Made by a program: the position numbers and the translations under genes. Shown here piece after piece: positions 1-8,711 of a DNA stretch of 13,398 nt. Under the pieces are notes generated by a model. That model had not been told where the DNA came from. It did not search any database and saw nothing but the letters and a program-made list of their open reading frames with translations. Position 1 is the stretch's first letter. The number at the start of each line of letters is the position of its first letter. Source of the DNA: CAXOVX01 sp964213345 (GTDB lineage: Bacteria; Pseudomonadota; Alphaproteobacteria; Rickettsiales; Midichloriaceae); the NCBI GenBank assembly GCA_964213345.1, contig CAXOVX010000057.1, forward strand, positions 1 through 13,398. The letters run 5' to 3'.

Positions 1-185
1 ATGATAGGAGAGGCAAGATTTCATCTGTTATCTTTATCTCCTTATTCACCAGATTAAAATCTAATCGAGAAATTTTTGGCCAATTTAAAGACGTCGGTGG
101 GCAAAATATTGAAAAAATACTCTTCTTTCTTTAGCGGATGCTGTGGACGCTGCCTTCAAAGACCAAACCATTTCCATTTAACTAT
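1..185 (+). pseudogene. IS630-family transposase remnant, 3' end (copy 1)
   Basis: This is the C-terminal end of a DDE transposase of the IS630 family, cut by the window start. In frame 1 it reads MIGEARFH...SPYSPD followed by a TAA stop at 55-57, then NLIEKFLANLK. The related copy near 12.2 kb has TTA (Leu) at that place, so a single T-to-A change made a nonsense codon. The catalytic Glu of the NPIEKF-type motif is at 67-69. A frameshift near 125-135 moves the remaining reading to SLADAVDAAFKDQ and a natural stop at 179-181. Similarity to the other copy ends at ACTAT (185), which I take as the element end. The element cannot make an active transposase from this copy. It lies next to the ankyrin-like scrap at 203-295 and in opposite orientation to the remnant at 12072-12764. 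Confidence 0.8.
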
Positions 186-202
186 AGTATAGCAGATAAG
201 TG

Positions 203-295
203 CTATTGTGCTGCTCCTACTTCCATCGCTGCAGCTAGGAAATCTGGAGTGTTGCCGCAGATAAAATTACCCACCACATTAATTCGTTTATCCAT
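203..295 (-). pseudogene. Short ankyrin-repeat-like fragment next to the IS630 end
   Basis: A 30-codon frame begins with ATG overlapping the last codons of the sulP-type gene (GAG CAT GGA TAA contains the ATG GAT AAA start) and stops at TAG. Its translation contains INVVGNF, then CGNTP, then FLAAAMEVGA. This resembles one ankyrin repeat, where the consensus has a G-N-T-P-L-H-L-A-A core. It ends only 18 bp from the IS630 terminus, so it may be what is left of a longer ankyrin gene broken by the insertion. The ATG may be coincidental. It is too short for a firm family call. The support is the GNTP...LAAA pattern and the second ankyrin remnant about 1.9 kb away. Confidence 0.35.
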
Positions 296-1931
296 GCTCT
301 AAAAATTCCCTAATCTCTTCCAATGATCCAAAAATCGCATTATTTTGAATTTTTTCTAAAATTCCAATTCTGGTTATTTTTTGTAAAACTTTTCTATTTG
401 CTTCACAAATATAAACTCGCACCCCTCTTTTGTGGTATTGGTCAATAATTTTTGAAAGCGTTTCTAAGCCAGTCATATCAATAAATGGTACGTATAATAA
501 GCGAAATACAATAAATTTAGGATCAGTATGTGTAACTGCAAGAGCATGCTCAATTTTCTCAGCTACTCCGAAAAAAAATGGTCCTTCAATTACATAAATA
601 ATTCCGTCGGATAGAAATGTAGCATCAACTCTTTGTGTTGTTACACCTCCCTCAATATCTTTAAAGCTATGTTTGTCAATTTTTACGCTTTGATGAATTC
701 TAACAACAAAAAATAGCATGGCTGTAATAACTCCAATTGTTACAGCAACCACCAAATCCACAAAAATCGTGAGAAAAAATGTCATTACCAATACAAAAAC
801 GTCGTACCAGGGTGCACGCCTCATAATATGCACAAACTCCGGTATGTCACTCATGTTAAACGCTACAATGAACAAAATTGCAGAAAGTGCAGAAAATGGT
901 ATATGAACCGCATAAGGGGCTAAAATAAGCAATATTAAAACTAACACTACAGAATGTACAATGGCTGAAATTGGACCATTGCCTCCATGCCTTATATTGG
1001 TAACGGTTCTGGCAATAGCCCCTGTAGACGCAAATCCTCCAAAGAATGGTGCTACTATATTGGCAAGTCCCTGCCCTATCAGCTCTTGATTTGCATTATG
1101 TTTCGTCCCAGATATAGAATCTGCTACTGCTGCTGAAAGCAATGATTCAATAGCTCCCAAAAGAGCAATCGTAAATGCAGAGCCTATAAGGTTCACTAAG
1201 GTTAAATGAGAAAAATCAGGAAATGTAAATTTAGGAAGAGACTGTGGAATTTTTCCAAAAACCGAGCCTATCGTTGCAATACTGGTAAAATTGAAACTGT
1301 ACTGGATAAAGGTAGCAAAGAGCATCGCTATTAAAGGAGATGGAACATTTTTTATGTATTTAGGCGTAACAACTAAAATAATTAGACTCACGAGAGATAA
1401 AGTAGTCGTTCTAAAGTCTATCTGTGGAAATGCGTTGATTAATATAATAAATTTTTGATAAAATGAAGCATCTATGGGAATAGAAATTGGTAACCCAAAA
1501 AAATCTTTCCATTGACTAACAAAGATAATAACTCCAATTCCACTCGTAAATCCAATAATAACGGGATAAGGAATGAATTTGATGGCATTGCCCAACTTCA
1601 ACACCCCCATACCACAAAGTATCAGTCCAGCCATTATAGTAGCAAATTGCAACCCACCCACCCCGTATTTGGCTGTAATCGTAGCAAGAATAACAACAAA
1701 TGCACCTGTAGGCCCGGAAACTTGGGTCCTTGTGCCTCCAAAAATCCCTACTATCAAACCAGCAATGATGGCTGTGTAAATACCTTGTGCCGGTTTAACA
1801 CCAGAAGCTATCGCAAAAGCCATAGCAAGAGGCAATGCAACAACGCCCACAATAATTCCAGCGATAATGTTATTTTTCCAATTTTCAAACTTTAGTAAAC
1901 CAGCTCTATACGCCTCAATTACCGCTATCAT
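288..1931 (-). CDS. SulP-family inorganic anion transporter with C-terminal STAS domain
   Basis: This predicted inner-membrane secondary transporter of the SLC26/SulP family has 547 aa, a usual family length. The N-terminal 400 or so residues are a run of hydrophobic helices. They contain the SulP hallmark around residues 71-78 (VSGPTGAF), preceded by ALPLAMAFAIASGV, and a later GAIESLLSAAVAD segment typical of the substrate-binding core. From about residue 432 a cytoplasmic STAS domain follows, with the FIDMTGLETL motif (Asp485 region) found in SulP STAS domains. Family members move sulfate, bicarbonate or dicarboxylates; the sequence does not tell which. The ATG lies at the start of an amphipathic segment common in SulP proteins. 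The gene is separated from comM by 661 bp holding an ankyrin pseudogene, so it probably has its own promoter. It is not obviously damaged, although both sides are decaying DNA. Confidence 0.93.
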   Translation of the reverse strand: MIAVIEAYRAGLLKFENWKNNIIAGIIVGVVALPLAMAFAIASGVKPAQGIYTAIIAGLIVGIFGGTRTQVSGPTGAFVVILATITAKYGVGGLQFATIMAGLILCGMGVLKLGNAIKFIPYPVIIGFTSGIGVIIFVSQWKDFFGLPISIPIDASFYQKFIILINAFPQIDFRTTTLSLVSLIILVVTPKYIKNVPSPLIAMLFATFIQYSFNFTSIATIGSVFGKIPQSLPKFTFPDFSHLTLVNLIGSAFTIALLGAIESLLSAAVADSISGTKHNANQELIGQGLANIVAPFFGGFASTGAIARTVTNIRHGGNGPISAIVHSVVLVLILLILAPYAVHIPFSALSAILFIVAFNMSDIPEFVHIMRRAPWYDVFVLVMTFFLTIFVDLVVAVTIGVITAMLFFVVRIHQSVKIDKHSFKDIEGGVTTQRVDATFLSDGIIYVIEGPFFFGVAEKIEHALAVTHTDPKFIVFRLLYVPFIDMTGLETLSKIIDQYHKRGVRVYICEANRKVLQKITRIGILEKIQNNAIFGSLEEIREFLEHG

Positions 1932-2120
1932 AAGTCAGACTCACTCTTGTTGTTTTAACAAAATTTCACCAACAAACAATCGTTATCACGCAACGGCTCT
2001 ATAATGCCACCATTATAAAGCAAGTTTATCAAAATCAGCACCAACAAGATCTCCTTGTAAAATATGTACCGCACACTGTAATCACAAACCCGAAACAGTC
2101 AAGATTAACTTATCATCTAA

Positions 2121-2534
2121 GCGCGAGAAGTAATATCGTCATTAATAGGGCATAGCGCTAGAATGGTAAAAATAAAGGGGCAAAAGGACGATATCCCACT
2201 TCATATTGCTATAGGAAAAGCCGATATAGCAAAACAATAAGACTGCTGTTAGATCATCACGCTAATTCAAAGGTAGGAAATGAGGATAAAGAGATTCCAC
2301 TTCATGCCACAATACACAAAAATAACTTAAAATGGAACAACCCCTACTGCAATGCCCTAATCAATGGATATTAATTATGAACTCTATACATCACTCAACC
2401 TTGCTATAAAAGAAGATTACAGAGACATTGTAAAATGTTTGCTAAATCAGTACAGCAACGAAATCGTAAATGACATAACAATATTGGCAACATTGGCTAA
2501 AAAAAGCGTTTTTCTAGGCTCTGTCGATATTTGA
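2121..2534 (+). pseudogene. Degraded ankyrin-repeat protein gene
   Basis: Three pieces in different frames line up as consecutive ankyrin repeats. From 2121 the reading is REVISSLIGHSA, then DDIPLHIAIGKADIAK, ending at a TAA near 2237. After a frameshift it continues as IRLLLDHHANSKV and EIPLHATIHKNNLKW, ending at a TAA near 2370. A third piece reads YELYTSLNLAIKEDYRDIVKCLLNQ and stops at TGA 2532-2534. The PLHIAI, LLLDHHAN and DIVKCLL cores match the family helix-turn-helix pattern. Ankyrin proteins are frequent in Rickettsiales and several act as secreted host-interacting effectors. This copy has at least two frameshifts and no complete reading frame, so it is very likely dead. The remaining gap sequence (1932-2120 and 2535-2592) shows nothing I can name. 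Confidence 0.7.
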
Positions 2535-2592
2535 TACAAAGTATTATACATCAGCTATATCATGCAGATAGTTGTCTATATTAAACAGGAGG

Positions 2593-4119
2593 TCACTTGT
2601 TTATTTTACTTATCCTATAATTTAGCGCCTGTGCAATATCGAATTCTGTAACATCTGCATTACCTCCCAAATCCGCGATAGTACGAGCAACCTTTAAAAC
2701 TCTATTAAACCCACGCATTGATAAACTAAACTTTTCTGCAGCTTCTTCAAGAAGTTGGCGTGCTCTAGCATTCAGCGTTATGACCTTTTTTAACATTCCT
2801 CCGTCCAGTTCTGAATTCAGTGTTATGGGTAATTCGAAAGCTTCATAACGCTTTTGCTGTATATTTCTTGCATTTGCGACGCGTTTTAAAATATCTGAAG
2901 AACTTTCTTCCACGTAAGTAGTGTTATACAATTGCAAAACATTTTCAGCTATCACTTCAACCTGCAAATCAAAGCGATCAAGGAGCGGGCCAGAAACTCT
3001 AGACTGATATTCTTCCGCACACCTGGGAGCCCTATGACACATCAATTCATACTTACTGCCGTAATATCCACATCTACATGGATTCATAGCAGCTATTAAC
3101 TGGAATTTTGCGGGGTATGTGATATGTGTATTTACACGTGCAATGCTAATACTACCCGCTTCAATTGGTTGTCGCAATGATTCTAGAACAGAGCGCGAAA
3201 ATTCTGGCAATTCATCTAAAAACAATACTCCCAAATGTGCTAGTGTTATTTCTCCAGGTTTCGCATTACGACCTCCTCCCACCATGGCTGGCATGGATGA
3301 GGAACAATGCGGATCACGAAATGGTCTATGTTGCACAATTGGACTGGAACTGTTTAATAATCCGGTGATACTTGCTATTATACTAATTTCTAATTTTTCT
3401 TCTATGCTAAGCGCAGGTAATATCCCGGGTAATCGCTTAGCTAACATAGACTTTCCAGCCCCCGGAGGTCCTATCATTATCATATTATGTTGACCAGCTG
3501 CAGCTATTTCAAGGGCTTTTTTAGCCACTTTCTGCCCTTTTACGTCCTTGAAATCTGGATAATTTAACTCTTCCGATATTGATAGATGCTTAGGACTCGA
3601 TAAATATTGTTTTCCTGTACAATGATTTATAAGCTCTAGTAAATTCGTTGGTGCAACAATGCTTTTGTTACCAGCCCATACTGCTTCGCTACCGTTATGT
3701 TTAGGGCATACTAGCCCCATATTTAGACCTTGAGCTTTTATAGCAGCTGGCAAAACCCCATTTACGCCGGTAATATTCCCATCCAGGGCTAGCTCCCCCA
3801 TAAATAGGTAATTATCTATTTCTTCTTGGGGGATAATCTGCATAGCAACCAGTAAACCAACGGCAATACCTAAATCAAAATGGCTCCCTTCTTTCAGAAC
3901 ATCAGCAGGAGCTAGATTCACCGTAATTCTTTTTGGTGGGAATCCCAGTCCTATACTAGTGAATGCTGCCCTTACCCTTTCTTTGGACTCAGCAATAGAT
4001 TTATCAGCAAGACCTACAATATTGAAACAAGGCAGCCCTCCAGGTGCTATATGTACCTGAATATCTATCTTTTTTACTTCAATACCTATAAACGTAATAG
4101 TACCTACCCGTGCAAGCAT
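2593..4119 (-). CDS. comM: ComM/YifB-family Mg-chelatase-like AAA+ ATPase
   Basis: The 508-aa product has the usual length and order of the YifB/ComM family. The N-terminal ribosomal-S5-D2-like/Lon-like domain covers about residues 1-170, with the characteristic GLADKSIAESKERVR and ITVNLAPAD segments. It is followed by an Mg-chelatase-type AAA+ core: Walker A GPPGAGKS at 217-224, the HRPFRDPH segment around 264-271, and Walker B VLFLDE at 298-303. A Cys cluster (C348, C350, C361, C367) sits before SGPLLDRFDL. The C-terminal helical domain contains MRGFNRVLKVARTIADL. In naturally competent bacteria ComM is a hexameric helicase that speeds branch migration of incoming DNA during recombination. 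Whether this organism is competent is not shown here, and a general recombination role is possible. It lies 77 bp downstream of glyS on the same strand. Confidence 0.95.
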   Translation of the reverse strand: MLARVGTITFIGIEVKKIDIQVHIAPGGLPCFNIVGLADKSIAESKERVRAAFTSIGLGFPPKRITVNLAPADVLKEGSHFDLGIAVGLLVAMQIIPQEEIDNYLFMGELALDGNITGVNGVLPAAIKAQGLNMGLVCPKHNGSEAVWAGNKSIVAPTNLLELINHCTGKQYLSSPKHLSISEELNYPDFKDVKGQKVAKKALEIAAAGQHNMIMIGPPGAGKSMLAKRLPGILPALSIEEKLEISIIASITGLLNSSSPIVQHRPFRDPHCSSSMPAMVGGGRNAKPGEITLAHLGVLFLDELPEFSRSVLESLRQPIEAGSISIARVNTHITYPAKFQLIAAMNPCRCGYYGSKYELMCHRAPRCAEEYQSRVSGPLLDRFDLQVEVIAENVLQLYNTTYVEESSSDILKRVANARNIQQKRYEAFELPITLNSELDGGMLKKVITLNARARQLLEEAAEKFSLSMRGFNRVLKVARTIADLGGNADVTEFDIAQALNYRISKINK

Positions 4120-4196
4120 TCAGCCCTTCTGAAGATCTACCAACTTCTTAGACTTTTTTACAGTCCGTTACTGCAAAAAATCTGTCATAATTTCGA

Positions 4197-5804
4197 TCAG
4201 CATTGTAATGCATTTTTTATGAAAGTTAAGCTATAATTTGTAGTTTCAAGATTTTTTAACCTTTCTGCAATAAAATCCAACACATCATTTCGTATTTCAA
4301 GTGCTTTTAATGACACATTTAGGCAGTTAGCTGAAATGATCCGTATAACACCGAGAGCAGCACGACGTAATGCATACGGATCTTTTGATCCTGTTGGTTT
4401 TATGCCTGCACCGAACATTTGATTTAAAGTATCAAGCTTGTCTGCCATAGCCACAATAGCTGAAATTAAGCCTATGGGTACTGCATCTTCCGGCCCACGT
4501 GGTTTATGATGTTCACGAATTGCTCGCGCAACCTCTATATCTTCACCTTGATATAATGCGTAGTAATACCCCATAATTCCCTGTAATTCTGGAAATTCTT
4601 TTACCATTCCCGTTACTAAATCATTCTTACAAAGTTCTACAGCTCTAACTACCTTACCTGCACTTACACCGTATGTGTCCAAATTCATGTTTATCATTTC
4701 CGCCAACTTTACAGCGATATCCTTCATTCTTTCAACTTTATCATGCATATTTCCTATGCTGCTATGAAAAGTAACTTTAGATAGTGCAGCTGCATACTGA
4801 TCTAGATTTTTTTTACAATCTTGTGTTATAAAAAACTCTGCATCTGTTAGGCGTGCGCGCACTACCTTTTCATTTCCAGAAACAATAGCATTACCACCAT
4901 CATGTGGTTCAATGTTTGATACAATAACAAAATATGAAGCTACCTTACCTTGCATATCTTGCAACATTAGGTATTTTTGGTGTAATTTTAGTGTGGTAAT
5001 CAGAACTTCTTCAGGCAGTGCCATAAAATGCTTATCAATCTGTCCTATAAATATCACTGGATTCTCAACTAGCCCCACTATTTCCCCTAGCAAATCCTCA
5101 TCTGCAATTAATTGTAAATCCATGCCAGATACAGCCAGTGTGACATCTGTTAATATCTTTTGTCTGCGCTCTTCAGGAGATAGTAGCACACTGGCTTGTC
5201 TTAATTTAGCGTAATACTCTGATATATTGTCAATAACTATTGGCTCCTCACGAATGAAACGATGTCCATAAGAAATGTTGCTGGCGGTCAAATGTCCAAA
5301 TTTAATTGGGAGGGACTTGTCATTAAATAGACATAAGATAGAGTGAATAGGACGGATCCATTTTGTGTCATATGTAGACCAACGCATGGATTTTGGCCAT
5401 ACAAAATTGCACAATATCTCTTCCAGTAATGATTTTAGGGTGTCAATGACGTTGGAGTTTGAGTTTTTTTTATAAACCCAAAACCCGTTTTTTTCCTCAA
5501 GTTTGCCAACATTATCTAGGTCATATCTACCTAAAAACCCATCTAGAGCCTGCTTTGGCGCTCCAATTCTCGGTCCTCTAATTTCTTCCTCTATTAATTG
5601 TTCTGTAGGTATATCCGTTACATGAAATCCAATGCGGCGTGGAGTTACAAAACTTATTGAATTTATATTATTACTACAATGTTTCCATAGTTCATTAACT
5701 TTTTTCAAAAATGCATCTAGTAGATTAGAGGCGGCATTTTTTTGCATCAACGCTGGAATTTCTTCAGAAAATATCTCTAACAACAATTCGTTTAACTTGG
5801 GCAT
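4197..5804 (-). CDS. glyS: Glycyl-tRNA synthetase beta subunit, C-terminally truncated
   Basis: This is the beta subunit of the bacterial alpha2-beta2 glycyl-tRNA synthetase, which charges tRNA-Gly in the cytoplasm. The start MPKLNELLLEIFSEEIPA is the classic GlyS N terminus. Further family blocks include FVTPRRIGF, GPRIGAPKQALDGFLGR, FVWPKSMRW, RPIHSILCLF, SYGHRF, VRARLTDAEFF, REHHKPRGPEDAVP (around 430) and GSKDPYALRRAALG (from about 472). Typical GlyS is about 680-700 aa, but this one stops at 535, just past the segment matching the E. coli GYTVDTIQAVLA region. The DALR-type anticodon-binding domain is therefore missing. The 77 bp before comM shows no recognisable remains of that domain in any frame, so a deletion rather than a recent stop is likely. 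glyQ, usually adjacent, is not here; queF lies 48 bp upstream. It may be functional with altered tRNA recognition, or it may be decaying. Confidence 0.93.
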   Translation of the reverse strand: MPKLNELLLEIFSEEIPALMQKNAASNLLDAFLKKVNELWKHCSNNINSISFVTPRRIGFHVTDIPTEQLIEEEIRGPRIGAPKQALDGFLGRYDLDNVGKLEEKNGFWVYKKNSNSNVIDTLKSLLEEILCNFVWPKSMRWSTYDTKWIRPIHSILCLFNDKSLPIKFGHLTASNISYGHRFIREEPIVIDNISEYYAKLRQASVLLSPEERRQKILTDVTLAVSGMDLQLIADEDLLGEIVGLVENPVIFIGQIDKHFMALPEEVLITTLKLHQKYLMLQDMQGKVASYFVIVSNIEPHDGGNAIVSGNEKVVRARLTDAEFFITQDCKKNLDQYAAALSKVTFHSSIGNMHDKVERMKDIAVKLAEMINMNLDTYGVSAGKVVRAVELCKNDLVTGMVKEFPELQGIMGYYYALYQGEDIEVARAIREHHKPRGPEDAVPIGLISAIVAMADKLDTLNQMFGAGIKPTGSKDPYALRRAALGVIRIISANCLNVSLKALEIRNDVLDFIAERLKNLETTNYSLTFIKNALQC

Positions 5805-5852
5805 ATCTTTTTTATTTTGTGATATTAGTATGATATTATTCTTACAAGATTA

Positions 5853-6671
5853 TTATTGACGTATTAGTCTGGCATTATTTAGTTCATGTGATTTTTCGGT
5901 AGAACGAAACGGATTAATATCTATACCTCCACGCCTTGTGTACCTAGCATAAACTGTCAATCGCTGCGGTCTGCAGTAATTCATTATGTCCATAAAAATT
6001 CTTTCTACACACTGTTCATGAAATTCATTATGATTCCTAAAAGACACAATGTATTTCAACAAGCTATCGTGCCTGATATGCAGCCCTTTGTATGAAATTT
6101 CTATGGTACCTAAATCTGGTTGCCCTGTCATCAAGCAATTTGATTTTAGCAAATTTGAGTACACGCTCTCCTCATCATATTCGCCTGTGCACTCCAAGAA
6201 TTTTGGCTCAACATTACCTGTAATTTTACATGCGACGTCAAGGTAATCTATGCAGATACCCGATGGAGATCTAATTTGCAACTGCTGCGTATCTAGATTG
6301 ACCAATTTGACCTGTACATCGGTCTGTAATATATTGAAAAGGTCCTTAGCTACAGTCTCTCTTACAACACTGGCACTACCAAAATTGCTGTTAAAAAATG
6401 AAATCAGGTATAGCTTTAATGATTTTGACTCGACAATAAATGGAGAATTGGCATTGTAGCATATTTCTGCAATTTTTACCTCAGGTTTATTGCTACTGTT
6501 AAGCCACGAGACTTCATAAGCATTCCAAAGATCATACCCATAAAATGGTAAAGGATTCTGCACTCCTATTTCGTCTCTTTTAGCTTTGCGTGGTATAGCC
6601 CACAACAAATGTGGAGAATGCTGTGCTACATACACTACTTTTTTGCCTAAAACTGGTTGATTCGCAGCCAT
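5853..6671 (-). CDS. queF: NADPH-dependent 7-cyano-7-deazaguanine reductase (QueF, long form)
   Basis: QueF reduces the nitrile preQ0 to the amine preQ1 with NADPH, a step toward queuosine at the wobble position of certain tRNAs. At 272 aa this is the long two-domain type (E. coli has 282 aa). The QueF motif ESKSLKLYL lies at 81-89. The catalytic Cys is C179 in LLKSNCLMTGQPD, and the partner Asp is D186, with the same seven-residue spacing as C190/D197 in E. coli. The FHEQCVERIF block (217-226) completes the active site, and the RRGGIDINPFRS motif near the C terminus is typical. All key residues are present, so an active enzyme is expected. The gene ends 48 bp before glyS and starts about 100 bp after flgD. 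Pairing with a tRNA synthetase gene fits a tRNA-function theme but may be chance. No clear ribosome binding site is visible before the ATG. Confidence 0.95.
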   Translation of the reverse strand: MAANQPVLGKKVVYVAQHSPHLLWAIPRKAKRDEIGVQNPLPFYGYDLWNAYEVSWLNSSNKPEVKIAEICYNANSPFIVESKSLKLYLISFFNSNFGSASVVRETVAKDLFNILQTDVQVKLVNLDTQQLQIRSPSGICIDYLDVACKITGNVEPKFLECTGEYDEESVYSNLLKSNCLMTGQPDLGTIEISYKGLHIRHDSLLKYIVSFRNHNEFHEQCVERIFMDIMNYCRPQRLTVYARYTRRGGIDINPFRSTEKSHELNNARLIRQ

Positions 6672-6771
6672 AAAAGCTAAAATTCATGTGACGATTTGGA
6701 ATCACCCCAAACGACAACCTCATTTCAGAGTAGACTTCTATTTGAAAATTAATAAGTTATGTACTTAAAGT

Positions 6772-7665
6772 CTAGATGGATCCCATCCCGCTGCTTTCTG
6801 CTTTTCCATTACTTTTCGCGTCCTTATATGCTTTATTAGCATACTTACCGAGTAAGTTCATAAAGGCCTTTCTATCTTCAGCATTATTTACATTACGTAA
6901 CAATCCGTCCATGGAAGCTACATAATCTTCACTATTGCTGCTGTTTTGCACTCCTATTATATCAGCAAAATTTACCTTTGCCCCATCTGCCGTCCATATA
7001 GAGCCATCTTTATACACTTGCTGAATCTGCGAGGTTTTATAAGTTCTCACAGGTAGCAGCTTCCCATCCTTATCCATGGCTGTTACTGCAAACGTGTACT
7101 TACCTTCTGGCAATCTATGCTTCTGTATATCGACGCTATACACTTGTACCTCTCCCAGCTGTACCGTTTCCAGTGGAATGCTTTGCGCTAATTTGCTATT
7201 GCTGTCAAAGATCTTTATTTCTGCCTTAACCTTATCTTGCCTATCGCCTTCTATTGAATAAATAATAGGTACAGTGTTCAAGTTACTGGTAACACTAAAA
7301 TCATTCCCTCCTAAAATTGCCTGCTTGCCTACCAACGCACCACTTACGGAAAAAATCCTTCCGTCAATTAAAGTTTGATTTATCTTTTCTAAGTTAGCGT
7401 TGGTACTTTTGTTCATATTCATTGTTTCTTGAACAATAGTCATATTAGTGAAACCTTGCACCATTTTGTCAGTATCTACGGGCTCATCTGGCGTCTGGTA
7501 TTTTAATTGCTGCAGCATTAGCTGAAGAAAAAAATTGCTTTTTTTGTCTATTGCCTTCTGCCTTTCATCAACAGTACTACCTGACGTTGATGAGCGCACC
7601 CTTGCACTGTCCTCATGCATTACATTACGTACGGCTTCTTCTCTTTTTGTAATCTGTTCCAGCAT
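6772..7665 (-). CDS. flgD: Flagellar hook assembly protein FlgD
   Basis: FlgD forms the temporary cap on the growing flagellar hook and guides hook subunit assembly outside the cell. The conserved N-terminal export/capping region is clear at residues 45-64 (FFLQLMLQQLKYQTPDEPVD), followed by DTDKMVQGFTNMTIVQETMNM. The GALVGKQA segment then opens the beta-rich tudor/Ig-like domain, which ends around the PEGKYTFAVTAMDKDGK region. A tail of about 70 residues follows, rich in Ser, Asn and Lys and not typical of short FlgD proteins. An AGGGA Shine-Dalgarno-like sequence sits 6-7 nt before the ATG. No other flagellar gene is in the window, so flgD stands apart from a flagellar operon here. Flagellar genes are absent from most Rickettsia and Anaplasmataceae but known in Midichloriaceae and some relatives. 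Confidence 0.88.
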   Translation of the reverse strand: MLEQITKREEAVRNVMHEDSARVRSSTSGSTVDERQKAIDKKSNFFLQLMLQQLKYQTPDEPVDTDKMVQGFTNMTIVQETMNMNKSTNANLEKINQTLIDGRIFSVSGALVGKQAILGGNDFSVTSNLNTVPIIYSIEGDRQDKVKAEIKIFDSNSKLAQSIPLETVQLGEVQVYSVDIQKHRLPEGKYTFAVTAMDKDGKLLPVRTYKTSQIQQVYKDGSIWTADGAKVNFADIIGVQNSSNSEDYVASMDGLLRNVNNAEDRKAFMNLLGKYANKAYKDAKSNGKAESSGMGSI

Positions 7666-7793
7666 GCCAAATCCCTAAAAATAATAATAAACACTTAAAC
7701 TTTATTAAAAAAAGACACCAGCGCCAATGCTAACAGCACGAAAATAAATTATCAAGATACTTTTGCATAGAATGCGTATTTCAAAAATTTAAA

Positions 7794-8453
7794 CTATTTA
7801 ATGCTCTTAGATTTTAGCAGTGTGATTAAGGCAGTAGGCCCTTCTTTTTCTATTATGGAGCTAAATTCAGATCTTTGTGTATTTATTAAGCTTATATTTT
7901 CTCCTATAATATCCCGTATCAAAATTGTATTAACATCAAATTCTTTACAGCGATAACCAACATTAATGATTCCACCTGGGCTATTACCGCTACTATTGGC
8001 ACCAGCATTATTTAGAATGATCTGGGTCATAATAAGATATTGCTGATTACTTAATGTTTTGACATCAGTGATATTGAGCACTTGGTCATTATATTCCTTG
8101 AATCTAGGAATATATAATCTCACAAGATATGCTTTGTAGTTTATCATATACTCGTTCTGCTCATCTGGAGTGAATTTTCCCCAAGACTTTGCTAAAGCGA
8201 ATTTCCCCATCCATTCTATATCTACTACCTTTTCAAATAACTTCTGCAATTTATCTGCCTTGTTTTGCTCCGTATCACCGAGGTTAATTATGGCGGTAAC
8301 ATCGCGGGCTGTTTTTGTTATAAAATTTTTCACATTTCCAGCATCTGCATAGGCACAACGCGCCCCATCAGTTACATTTGCGTATGACAGCAATAACACG
8401 GTACCTACAACAACCAAAAATTGCAACACACTCCAAAATTTAGCCAATTTCAT
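7794..8453 (-). CDS. mlaC: MlaC-family periplasmic phospholipid-binding protein
   Basis: This is a 219-aa Ttg2D/MlaC family protein, the soluble shuttle that carries phospholipids between the outer membrane and the inner-membrane MlaFEDB transporter. The N terminus has a Lys-positive start and a hydrophobic stretch (FLVVVGTVLLL), consistent with a signal peptide ending near residue 35. The mature part contains the family blocks DIEWMGKFALAKSWGKFTPDE (about 78-98), YLVRLYIPRFKEY, INVGYRCKEF and a C-terminal ENISLINTQRSEFSSII. These match the MlaC pattern of a tryptophan-rich first block and an SL...RS.F end. An Asn/Gly/Ser-rich loop (about 149-162) looks like a lineage insert. Other mla genes are not in the window. 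It lies 128 bp upstream of flgD and diverges from the duplicated locus. The ribosome binding site is weak. Confidence 0.88.
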   Translation of the reverse strand: MKLAKFWSVLQFLVVVGTVLLLSYANVTDGARCAYADAGNVKNFITKTARDVTAIINLGDTEQNKADKLQKLFEKVVDIEWMGKFALAKSWGKFTPDEQNEYMINYKAYLVRLYIPRFKEYNDQVLNITDVKTLSNQQYLIMTQIILNNAGANSSGNSPGGIINVGYRCKEFDVNTILIRDIIGENISLINTQRSEFSSIIEKEGPTALITLLKSKSIK

Positions 8454-8542
8454 ATTGTTCTAGCTATAAAAAATTTCAGCTACAAAAAAATTGCACCTCA
8501 CTTACCGTTATTAGATATCAGTGTTAGATAGATAGCAAGCAC

Positions 8543-8555
8543 AAAGTGGACTTTT
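8543..8555. promoter_or_regulatory. AAAGTGGACTTTT inverted-repeat motif, copy 1
   Basis: The 5-bp arms AAAGT and ACTTT flank GG. Similar motifs occur at 10251-10261 and 11721-11733, so the motif recurs with the duplicated locus. It lies in the divergent gap between mlaC and the leader of the first paralogue. It could be a protein-binding site or a small RNA stem. Its function is unknown. Confidence 0.35.
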
Positions 8556-8711
8556 ATACCATTCCCCTTCTAACGTTCACGTTGTTGCGCTGCAGGATTT
8601 TGGCGCAGTTGTGTGGTGTTACTACACCCCTTCACCCTTACCACTATATTCCTAGTGCTCATTTTTAAAAACAGAACTTGGTATTTATATTAATTTTGCA
8701 CAAATTCTTAG

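Noticed and set aside
1512..1895. 127-codon plus-strand frame inside the sulP-type gene
   Set aside because: It is opposite to the conserved transmembrane core; its Asn/Ser/Thr-rich translation reflects antisense codons.
1932..2060. Promoter-like TTGATA and TATAAT words upstream of the sulP-type gene (minus strand)
   Set aside because: The spacing between the two words is about 9 bp, too short for a normal sigma-70 promoter, and AT-rich DNA yields such words by chance.
3119..3493. Open frame on the plus strand inside comM
   Set aside because: It is opposite to the Walker A and Walker B regions of a clearly real gene and has no protein-family features; it is an antisense shadow.
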